This document shows positions 41,929 to 51,739 of a stretch of DNA of 64,000 nucleotides, one piece after another; position 1 is the stretch's first letter, and each line of letters opens with the position of its first letter. Origin of the DNA: Isoetes taiwanensis (lineage: Eukaryota > Streptophyta > Lycopodiopsida > Isoetales > Isoetaceae); the NCBI GenBank assembly GCA_021234155.1, contig JAJEKV010000012.1, forward strand, positions 7,115,650 through 7,179,649, read 5' to 3'. The translations under genes and the position numbers were made by a program. The notes beneath the pieces were generated by a model. That model saw only the letters and a program-made list of their open reading frames with translations. It was not told where the DNA came from and did not search any database.

Positions 41929-43163
41929 ATGACAGTAAGAAAAAGCGTGGATAGCGCAAAGGTTAGCATCGCCAAAAAGGGCTATGAGATAAGCCTCAGC
42001 AGCCTCCTGCGGTGCAAGTATAGCAAAACTTTGGAACCACAGGTCAGTCTTGAATTCCTGGTCTATTTCGCAGACCAAACGCTGAAAGGGGAGCTTCGTA
42101 ACAGTAGCTCTGTGGGCTTTTGGTACTTAGGGATCTCCCGTAAGGCCACTGTGCCCGGTTTGAACCGATGCGGTTTCTTTGGGGCCACTACCCTCTGGGT
42201 CTACGTCGGCTTCTTGGGCAAGGTCTTGTCCCCTGACACTGGGTGAGGTCGGGCTGCATCCATACGGTCTTGCCAGCGGCCAGAGCTCGTGCCCTTCCCG
42301 ACACTCCCAACAGCCTTGAGCTTTTCCTTGTATTGGCTCCCCGACTTATAGGCGGTGGACTTCCGTCGTCTCTTAATGGGAGGCTTCTCAGTCCCGTCAG
42401 GGCCCCGCGGGTTGTCTTGCCCTGGATTTGGCTCCTGCTGCTGCTGATCCCGGTTCTGCTTGGCAAGCTCCTCCGCTTGCCGTTGTTGCTCGGCCCTCTC
42501 GGCCTCTTCGCGTGCGGCACAGGCAGAGGCCATGCTCTCCTCCGCTTCGGCGAAGCGTTGGGCCATGATCCTTCGAAGCAGTTTGGTACGATAACGATCC
42601 GACCGGGCTTGCATGTCCAACTGAATCATTATCAAATAATCTGTAGTAATGTAAGATGGGACCTCACCCCAAGTGAAACTCTGGGTGGCGTCATCATATT
42701 CATAAGGGGGAAGCTCAAAGGGGTTGCCGTTTATATTGGTTCTCCCATCACCCAGGTAAATATACTCGAGCTCCCGAGCTTTTGGGTCTCCCCTCTCCAT
42801 CTCCCCGGTATCATCCAGGCGGGCTAGCTCCCTGATTCTGGCGGCCTCCCTCTTGATGGCTTCCTCCTCAGGGACCTCCACGCACGAGGGCGGATAAAAC
42901 TTAACTAGCATCATGACTTGGTCAGGTTGTTCGATCACAGTGTGAGGCTGCTGAAGAAGATTAAGCTTTATCAGAAAGTGCTCAGAGAGGTGGAAAATGG
43001 GGTAGGGAATCCTATATCCGGCGACGAAACATTGCACTAGCTCAGTCAAAAGTCGCTCGACTCAATCCAGGTCAGTAGTAAGGTGCTCTCCGAGTTGGGC
43101 AAATATTTGAAGCACACTAAGGTTGCTAGGACTTAGGGTACCTTTAGTGCGTGCCATATTCAT
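41929..43163 (-). pseudogene. histone H3 fusion gene 2 (ARTK tail, ~300-codon insert, H3 fold)
   Basis: Reading leftward, the start at 43163 gives MNMARTKGT (inner Met at 43157). One frame then runs about 320 codons with a single TGA at 43062-43064. The insert has VERLLTELVQCFVAGYRI, an acidic-basic helical middle (EEEAIKREAARIRELARL), an EESMASACAAREEAER helix, a Gln-rich linker and a basic PPIKRRRKS. A TAG at 42201-42203 is followed in the same frame by [18 protein letters not shown], the canonical H3 neck. After one frameshift near 42085 come [17 protein letters not shown] and [21 protein letters not shown]. About 62 of 79 fold residues match canonical H3 by eye. KRVTIMP and alpha-3 are degraded. 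Both stops could be C-to-T changes (CGA, CAG). The insert is unrelated by eye to that of gene A, yet tail and fold are arranged the same way. Confidence 0.88.
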
Positions 43164-44806
43164 GGGTGCTGAAAGAGAGGCGTCAAAAGGAGGCGCTAAG
43201 GGATGACGGTGGCGTTGGGCTCTAGTAGAGGCAAGGCGCTTTGACTTCAACTCCGGCGGCTATGGCAGACGGACAAGGCGAGGCGCTCAACAGAAGAAGA
43301 GTAAACAAAAATATAACCGTCACGTTTTGATTAAAGATTCGAAATTCTTTTTTGAAACTTTTTCTTTATAAAAAATTTTCTACGGCGGCGGCAAAATACG
43401 TGTTTTATACGCCCGGGCGCCGCTGTGATTATACATGTCCCGTTTAGAATTCTGAGACGCTCCGACTAGACCGGCACCCGAGTAGGGTTTTGACCCCTTT
43501 TTGTGCTAGTTCGATGTTGGATAACGATGTCCCTAAGGTAATTGGACCATGCCCGACTCGTTGGAGCAAAAATTTCGTCCATCCGAGCTACCTTGCAAAA
43601 CACGAACCTCTGGCTCCACCATCTGAACCTAACCACTCTACTATAGAACACTTTCCTACTCAGCTAAGTTATTCCTTCCATAATTAGGTCAACCCACATG
43701 CTAACTACAGAGTTGGAATACTTTAACCTAAGAAAAAGTACCGTCAACTAACGAGTTAGACTATGGCCAGTGCAATGATTTGGTCTACCAAAATCACTGC
43801 TTCCGGATGATCCGGGATGGCAAACGGGTGGCCGCCATGTGGCCCTGCCACGCAAACAGGTGCCTTCCACAGAAATAGAGGCAACGACAGAAGGCGAAGG
43901 GCAAGGCGGTCGATCTCAGAGAAAGAAAAAAGGGCTAGAAATTATGAAGAACACAAGGTAGAAGATAGATCAGGGTAGGCTGAGGCAACAGGGCAAAGGA
44001 AGACGGTCCAAAGGAATGCTGTCAGGCAAACATGGCAGGGGATGGAAACTGCCCGGGCCAGCAACCACTCAGCCACACAGAATTAACTAACAGCAATTGA
44101 ATCAAACAGGAATCAGATCAAACCTGGCAACCATCAGTCAGAGTAAATCCCAGACGGGAAGGAATGCGATGACTTCTTGGCGCCTTCACGGCTAGGGCGG
44201 TAGCGGAGAAAGGGGCCGCCCTTTTTCTCTGCTCACGGCACTGCGGTGACACCTAATTTCGTTCAAAATCTTGTTCCTGGCTGCTAGAAGGGGTTTTGGC
44301 TTCCTACATAATCCAGATTTTGCTTATATCAGGCTGTTAATTGGTGATTCTTGGATCTTCTTCATGGCGGTCTCTTCAGCCCAAACGATTTTTCCACTAA
44401 CGTGGACTTATTCTGATGCTTCCCCTTTGGTAAGCTTAGTGATTTTCATGAATTTAGCAAAGGCATGGAATAGTTCTGATAGGTTTCCAGCAGCCCAAGA
44501 TTCTTGTTTCTTGGTTAGTCCATCTGAACATGTGATTTAGGGATGAGCCGGATCTTGCAGAATAGGTTCTTCTTTGTTTCTTTTATGGATAAGCACACTG
44601 AAACGGCGCAGATGCCTATAAGGTAGAATAAAATCGAAGCAGGCTATGAGAGAAGATGATTCAAAGTTTCAGTTTTATTGGCAGTCTAAATATTTCTTAC
44701 AAGTCTATTATGCTGGAAACTTTTCCCCTCCTCTTGCTCTTTCTTGCTAGCGGAAAGATCTAAGGATGTTTTCTTGGAAGAAGCAGAGTAAATTCTTGGA
44801 AGAAGC
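43164..44806. other. unassigned sequence upstream of H3 fusion gene 2
   Basis: This presumably contains the promoter of the minus-strand H3 fusion; AT-rich TTTATAAAAAATTTTC at 43365 could supply a TATA box on that strand. No hairpin repeats like HP1-HP5, no primer-binding site and no LTR were found. An 89-codon plus-strand frame at 44271-44540 has no recognisable motif. Confidence 0.4.
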
Positions 44807-45176
44807 AGATGATGGTAAGGCAAGAGAATATGAATTATGAAGCATGTATGATGTTTATGGATGGGAATGAGATGGTAAGGTTATGTAAGAAGCCTTGTGA
44901 AATAGAACTCATGCCCAAATGACTTGAAACTAGCCACATATCAAGGAATCTTGAGGGGTCTTCCAAACTTCATTCTTGAGGGGTCTTCCAATCTTCAAAC
45001 TCAACTATGCTTGCTTGAATCCTTTCCTCCTTGCCATGCTTGCATGATATCCAATGAATGTCCTTCCCTTGGTTCTTCAACAAAGGTGTCAACTTGTGAT
45101 CTTCAAAGATGAGAGTCTTCATGCTTTAGTACTTGCACACATGTTTTAGTCAAAAGTTAGACAAAAATGTGTAGAT
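44807..45176 (+). repeat. 370-bp duplication, copy 2
   Basis: By eye identical to 35487-35856. The match stops at GTGTAGAT, immediately before the CACTA-like GGACATTTAGCGACGGG. Confidence 0.93.
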
Positions 45177-45415
45177 GGACATTTAGCGACGGGCTTGCGA
45201 CGCGTCTGCGGCGACGTGACGCCGCAAATAACGTCACCATCGCGATATATGACGGCGGTGGTGCGACGCCCGTCGACGATATGACACGCCAAGATTTATA
45301 TGTGACGACGCCATGACACGCCAAGATGTATATGTGACGATATGACACGCCAAGACGTATATGTGACGAGGGACACGCCAAGATGGTCGATGTGACGATA
45401 TTTTTATATAATGGC
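45177..45415. repeat. GC-rich subterminal repeats, left
   Basis: ATATGTGACG and ACACGCCAAGA recur four to five times. They are preceded by GCGACGCGTCTGCGGCGACG. A related GGTCATTTAGCGACGGG recurs at 45961. Confidence 0.75.
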
Positions 45416-47090
45416 GTTAATGGTTTTTAGGATTACAAATTCAATAGCCGCCCGATTGATACCGCCTAAAAAAGACTCGACGACCAACCCGCAGCTTCAT
45501 TTAAGCGCAGTTGCCTCAAGCGATGCATCATCACAAGAGATATGCTACCGCTTATAAATTGTTCATTATAAACCGACGCTTGTTCTGCGGTCAAAATCTA
45601 GTTGTTCCAAGTTTACAATCCTTGAAGGTAACTTGACAATAGGCTTGTTGTCAATCATTGTTGCCGAGAGAAGAACAGATAAAGCCTTAAAATTTGTGCA
45701 AGAACACAAGAAAAATCCCACACTTTTACCTTTTGTCCGGCCAAGCATTAGTATAGTTTTAATATGACTTGGTACCGCTTGTCCCGACGCCCTAATGGCG
45801 GATTCTAGGTTTAGGTCGATGGCTAATTCTCAAACATAGCGCAATTCAAACATCCCCTAAAAAAGGGATTTATTGATTATTGACCCATTGATCTCGCCCA
45901 TATCAATGCGGCTTCATCGTGTCTTTTCGAAGTAATCTTATCTCTAGATGTGAAAGAGAATGGTCATTTAGCGACGGGTTTTGCGACGCCCTCAATTACC
46001 TCCTTCATCTAGACTCTTCGTAAAACCGAATCATGAAAAATGGTTTTTTGGGGGCTTTGAGAGCTTGCAAGAGCTTGAAAAATATTGTCCGAACTATATC
46101 AAGAAACCAAAGAAGCACATATGGATACGTCAATACAGGGGGAAGAAGGTTATGATCTAAAATCTCATGCCGGGTATACAAGTAATTCTAATGGCACTAT
46201 GGAAGTTGAAAGATCAACATCAAGGTTGGAATCAAGCAAGAATGCTTGAACTTGCAACTTTACCCGCCAAACGCCCGATGATTTTGTGATATATGATGGT
46301 GGAGGAATTTATGCTTCAATTGCACAAGTTCCATATGAAGCCAATCCCATTGATGAGGATTTTGAAAAGCCGAGATACTATGTGGCTACACCTCGTTGAT
46401 GGCCTTGTTTCGGAGATCCATACATGGAAAGTGGAATTGAACATAGCTCGCCGCTATGCCGCAGAGTATCTAAACCGCCACCGTTACCTTGGAAGTCTTC
46501 AAAGCAGAGCATGTCATGGTGCAAAGGAAAATGGGCTTCACCGGAGCTTAGGGATCACAAGGCGGTGAGCTTGTCGACATCGGGCCGGGGTTCTTCACGA
46601 ACACCCAATACCGAAAAACGCACCTCTCTTTCTCGCCCTACATGCCAAAATCGATCCTTTGGTGCGCTTTTTAACGCCATGCTCGATTGTTTTCGCTTCA
46701 TGACTCATGAACTTGTTCCGCTTTGAGCCAAGATTTTATGGGTTGCCGCCGCATCGATTGTATGATCCGACAAATACACAACATACAAAGAAGCAAAAAA
46801 AAAATGCTTTTTTCGAGAAATCTCTTAACCGGTTTTTTAATTTCTTCATTATGGCCATTCTCAGGTTGTGGAGGTCGCTGCCTTCTTGGACAAGTTTGTT
46901 CATCGAAAATCAAGAGAATTGTGGAGTTGGTTGAACCAAAATATTTTAATTGGTCATCTAGCAAAATGCTTTGGGAAGAAAATAAGTGTATTCTCTCTCA
47001 ACATTCATTCTAGAACTTTCTACAACATTCTCGAATTTTCTAGAAGGATTCCTTAGGCTCACCCAAGATTCTCTTTATATTTTAAAACTT
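45416..47090. other. element interior, coding-like but unrecognised
   Basis: Fragments in shifting frames (VIYDGGGIYASIAQVPYEAN, EKPRYYVATP, ARRYAAEYLNRHRYLG) read like real protein, but I cannot name a family. TTCTAGAA-type repeats appear at 47005-47045, related to the tract at 28 kb. Confidence 0.4.
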
Positions 47091-47545
47091 TTAAAACTTT
47101 CTAGAACATTCTAGAACTTTCAGATATGTGACGTGATGTGACATATGTGTCGTAGAAGGTCGCATGTTCCGTAAAGGCACCATCTTCATTGTGCCCTTAA
47201 GCCCCAAAGAAGCACATGAACTTTTAATGTGAGCATTTCTAATGGATTGAGCTTCATCCGTAATAATTCTAAACCACCTAATGTTCGACAAGCAGTGCCC
47301 TTTAGCCCGGGGGTCGCTTTTTTCATCCTCTTCGATGGTTTTCTCAGAATTCAACAAATGGTTCCATATGTAGTAAGCACAATGTCGCGGCTTACAAAAT
47401 TCAACACAATTTATTCTTCTCTCTCGATCTTCATGGTATATGTACACGATAGCTTGACAGATGGTACTACTTTTTCCTTCAATTCATGTTCCCATTGTTT
47501 TTAAAGCGATTTAGGGCAAACAATCAAGGTGCAAACAATCGTGGT
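47091..47545 (-). pseudogene. captured SNF2 helicase fragment (RAD5/RAD16-type)
   Basis: On the minus strand, about 47545-47450 reads TLIVCPKSL then KQWEHELKEKV, the SNF2 motif Ia region. It is followed, in a 118-codon frame, by VYIYHEDRE-like text, CAYYIWNHLLNSE (a degraded TTYNIL motif), then IRWFRIITDEAQSIRN, the DEAQ box of RAD5/RAD16-type SNF2 ATPases. It ends before the usual WCLTGTP. Stops interrupt the first part. Being on the opposite strand to the transposase, with only one or two exons' worth of sequence, it fits a transduplicated gene fragment inside the CACTA element, not a working remodeller. Confidence 0.82.
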
Positions 47546-47615
47546 TGGCAAGGAGTATAGAAAATGATGCGCGCCATCTTTTAAGAGAGCTTGATTCACG
47601 CTTGATAATCGAGCC

Positions 47616-48123
47616 ATGCGCGCGCACAAAAGTTCAAAATTAGAGGATATTATGCTAGACACTCCACCGATATTTCGGGTGGATCTAGTTGGCTCTCAAG
47701 ATAGTGTAGATTGGTTAGATAAGAAAGTCCTTGAGACCGGCATTTCATTTCGCGGTTTGTGTGCAACCAAGTGGGCAGCTTTTGATTTGATAACCGATTC
47801 TCGCTGGATTTTTGTTTCAAATTCGCCATTCCAAAAATCAACGCAGGCACATTTGCCTTGGCGATGGAATTGTGGAGAAAAAAAAAATGAAAATCAATGC
47901 ATGTGGAAATTTAGATACAAGTATTGGGATAGTTCCCAAAGTTATGTCTTCACAAAAGGTCGGAGCAGATTTGTCAAGGCAAAGAATTTGCGTGTGAATG
48001 ATGTGGTTTCGCTTTGAGAGAGATATCCAAGGTAAAAAATTTTACATCACCGGGCTTAAGGGATCCTTCACGCCGGTGCCGGAAATTACAAGTGTTGATG
48101 CAGATGCAAATGCCTTTGCGTAA
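47616..48123 (+). pseudogene. captured B3 DNA-binding domain fragment (RAV-type)
   Basis: The 133-codon frame ends in [19 protein letters not shown], then [18 protein letters not shown], closely matching the second half of RAV-family B3 domains ([20 protein letters not shown] pattern). A one-base shift then gives ERDIQGKKFYITGLKG to a stop at 48123. The first half of B3 is only faintly present ([13 protein letters not shown] in another frame). The first ~90 residues of the frame are not recognisable. B3 proteins are plant transcription factors; here it is a fragment beside an SNF2 fragment inside a transposon, so probably captured. The helicase fragment ends only 70 bp away, on the other strand. 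Confidence 0.82.
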
Positions 48124-49039
48124 AGTTTTCAGTCGCTTGAGTCGATATTTGGTATTGAAGCAACTTAAATTCTATCTTTTGATATAACTATAATATGGTA
48201 GTTTTGAGCTCGATTAGCTCCCTCGGTTGATCCGTAATTTTTGAGCTCTAAATTTAGCTTATAGTTGATCCGTAATTTTGAGGCAATCGCCTTTATGTAT
48301 ATAAGCATGATGTAGAATACAAAAAACCGATATATGATATGATATAGATTTCAAAATCGCTTTTTTCAAAATGGAATTTGAAGATAAAAATATGAAGAAG
48401 ATGAATATGATCGATGGATATCAAGAAGATGAATGCCAATGATGAATAAGGATATGACAATAATATTGCTTGTTTTAATTTATATAGGCCTATTTGTGCT
48501 ATGGGTATTTTGAAAAAGCATGAATTTAGTGATGGACATGGAGTTGGAGATGGTTGATCCGCAATTTTTGAGCTCATAATTTAGCTTCCGTTGATCCGTA
48601 GAAAGAGAAAAAAGAAGGAATTAGAAATGACATATGGATTTACCCCTAGAATTTCTACAACGAGAAGATTGGGTAGTCAAAAAGTGGGACTCCCATATCC
48701 TCCTCCCAACATCTTTAGAGAAGCAACAAAATGCAATCCAATGAGGAACTTGGTGTCCAAAGATAGTGGGAGAACCGCTTCGACGACTCCTTGCAAATCC
48801 AAGGCATTAATGTCCCATGTGTCAAAGCTGCCCCGATCAAAATTTGCCTAAAAATGCCATCGCCCACCGCATCGCCACGACAAAATGTCACGGCAAAAAT
48901 GTCGACCCGCCACGCAATTTGCTCGCGGATGCGCCTAATCAAGCTATGTTCAAGTGTTTTGAGGTATGCGATTTTAGGTTGTTACACAAAACTTGCTCGA
49001 TTTTAGGTTGCTCGTAACAAAGATAGGTATACATAAATT
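48124..49039. other. element interior, AT-rich
   Basis: The phrase TTGATCCGTAATTTTTGAGCTC recurs at about 48227, 48265 and 48555. No family is recognised in the short frames at 48590-49020. Confidence 0.4.
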
Positions 49040-49335
49040 TCATAACCGACAAATGTCACGACAAAAATGTCACGATTAATGTCGACGCCGCATGCACGCC
49101 ATGTGACATTACGTAACCTAAGACACGCCAAGACGCATCGCCATCGGTAACGCCAGTCGCATGTGACCGGATTTTGACCGTTGACTATACGCCGCGATGC
49201 GACGCGGGTCTACACGACGATGACACGCCCGTACGCATTTCGTTGTGTGTACCGCCAAGTCGTAGGTGACCGCATGTGACCGTTGACACTACGCCGCCGG
49301 CGACGCCACGCCGCATGCGACGCTACGCATTTCTA
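49040..49335. repeat. internal GC-rich GACGCC repeats
   Basis: GACGCCGCATGC, ATGTGACCG, TGACACGCC and relatives recur irregularly, resembling the terminal repeat stretches at 45.2 and 55.6 kb. This could mark the end of a nested element. Confidence 0.6.
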
Positions 49336-49654
49336 TATAAACAACTTTTTCTCTGCATTCATTGTTATTTTCTTTTCGCCCTCTTCCAGCCTAGCTTTTG
49401 GTGTTCTTCTTTTTAACCATATCTTATACTTGTTGTCGCCTCTACATGGATCGCCATGGTCATCGGCATGATCGACGCCGAGATGGCCGTGAGACGATTG
49501 ATGTTGTCTTACCACCGTGGAGGGCCGGATATGCGAACCGCCACATGTAAGTTACCGATTCTTGTATTTAGTAGCCTAGACATATATAAACTAGGAGAGG
49601 ACGGTAATCGCGAAAGTAGTAAAAAAAAAACGCAGTGTTTTTGGTCAAGGACAC

Positions 49655-49915
49655 CTGCCGCCTCCACCTTGAGTGGAGAGGACCAAAAGTGCCAGCCCAA
49701 ACTCACCTTCATACCTTACTAAGTACAATGTAGATTACAAAATTGAGGTGTCGCAGAAGTCAAGGTCATATGTCGACTTCACCTTGAGTGGAGGGGACTC
49801 TATGTATCTGGGCTAGCTGCCTCCAAAAGATCTTTATTGAAATTGAAACTTATATAAGGGTCGCATCTGAAAGGGCATGGTCGGCTTCACCTTGAGTGGA
49901 GAGGACTACGGTCCG
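49655..49915 (+). repeat. three copies of a CACCTTGAGTGGAG motif at ~110-bp spacing
   Basis: CCACCTTGAGTGGAGAGGAC, TTCACCTTGAGTGGAGGGG and TTCACCTTGAGTGGAGAGGA recur at about 49665, 49778 and 49888, just before the telomere-type tract. Confidence 0.8.
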
Positions 49916-49932
49916 GGCCCACCCTCGGCCCA

Positions 49933-49985
49933 TTTAGGATTTAGGGTTTAGGGTTTAGGGTTTAGGGTTTAGGGTTTAGGGTTTA
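49933..49985 (+). repeat. interstitial telomere-type repeats (TTTAGGG)n
   Basis: Six perfect TTTAGGG units (49940-49981) are preceded by TTTAGGA and followed by TTTA. This is the Arabidopsis-type plant telomere repeat. Confidence 0.97.
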
Positions 49986-51739
49986 TACTACCATATATTG
50001 TATCTATCACACTGCTCAAACTATTGTGCAAGATATAGTACTTACCTTTGTAATTGGCGAGGGACAAAATAGTTTGGCGCATTGTAAAAGATGTATGGGG
50101 TGAAGAGACTACTTAGAACGGTTGTTGAAGACCATCCGATAAGATTTGGTACATTTGAACAACCCACCGATCCGATGCTCGCCATGGATATCGTTGGTAT
50201 ACAATTATTATTTGTTTTTTTTTTTTTTTTAAGAGTATCTCTCCCAATTCAAGTATATATTCAAGATGTTTATGATATCTAAATATGTAGGTAGATGATG
50301 CCGATGTCTCCTCCAAACTAGATGTGGATTTTGGTTTAATGTTGTCCATAGAGGCATATGAAACCAAGCAAAGAACCCGATTCATCAATAATGTGGATGG
50401 GTGCCGCCAACGCCGAAAGTGTTCCCCGCGAAAAGAACACGGCGGGCTACAATCATGAGAACATTGCATGTGTCGCATTTCCCAAGAACGCTTTGGCCTC
50501 ACCGCCTCGAAATGAAATTCTCAAGAATTGCAAAGATTAGTCCGACCCTTTGTTAGGCAATCGCAAGACATTTGGCTTGTGGCCGTGAGACTTACCTATC
50601 CCTATGGATCAAGAATTTGCTTATTGGGGAAGAAGATACATCATTATGCGAGCCGCATTTGTCCGTAAGTCGGATTCGCCTTATCTCCCAAGACGCCAGA
50701 TAGAAGTGGAGCGAGATACCCACATTCCATTAATGCCATATGCAGTCCCGAAAGTAATGATTGGAAAACTTGGCAAACTTTGACTAAATATGCTTGGCGA
50801 TGAGGATTTATGGAATGAATTCCAATGTCGCTACCGATAGTCGTGGGGCATGTGATGAGGAGTTGAAGTTTATTGATGGTCGGCCGGGGTTCATGGCAAT
50901 ATTGCGGGTTCATCAACAGCTTCTATTGACAACCGTGAGCCGATGCAATTGTGAATTTTTAGAGTGTCAAGGAGGGGAGGAAGATTTTTTACAAGATCCG
51001 TAAAAAGCGATATATCATGGTGTGTGCTATTAAAAGCATAAACATTGAGATGAGTTATTTATCAACTATCGCTATGATAGACCTCTCCCATTTGAGATGG
51101 AACAATAGTATTGTTGTACTAAAAAAAAGGAATAAAGAGGTTTTTTTTTAATATGTTTTTGTCATTCGTGAGTCTATACAAATGGTTGTATGTATTTTAT
51201 ACTTATTACATTATTTGACATGATGGTTAATATGTTACTCCCCGCTTAATGAACTCATTCAGAGCGTCTCCATCCCGATCCATTAGTTCTAAGTTACGTG
51301 CAAAGGGAAACCTATCGTCGTGAATTTCAAGCCGAGCACCAATATGAAGATATTGCGCACGCATCAATATGAAGAGGATGAAACTATTGACGAACCCGAG
51401 AACGGTCTTTCGTGGACGAGCCGATGCTCGATATGTTGCACGCCTTCAAGAATTACCCGATATTGATTTAGATGATGTCGAGGATGGTGGTGGAGAGGAT
51501 ATGGTAGAAGATGTTGATACCCTTCGAGGATTGGTCGCATCGACGATGACCCTATTGTTATCGGGCGTAAACGCAGCTTATTTCCTCGCTGCCTCGAACC
51601 TCTCGCTTGTCGGCGCGTTCGCTAATTCTCAATCTCCAAACCAAGTTCAAGTGGAGCAATGCAAGTGTCTCTCGCTTCTATTGAGGTGACATACTTATCA
51701 AGTCTTTCTATCTTACCACCATCTCCATCTTTTATCTTA
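49986..51739. other. upstream part of CACTA coding region, unrecognised
   Basis: Short frames read like protein (HPIRFGTFEQPTDPMLAMDI; DARYVARLQELPDIDLDDVE with an acidic stretch) and probably belong to the transposase N-terminus or a companion protein, but no family is clear. Long T and A runs occur at 50213 and 51120. Confidence 0.4.

Noticed and set aside
49940-49981. Telomere repeats marking the chromosome end
   Set aside because: There are only six units, with transposon and satellite sequence continuing on both sides.
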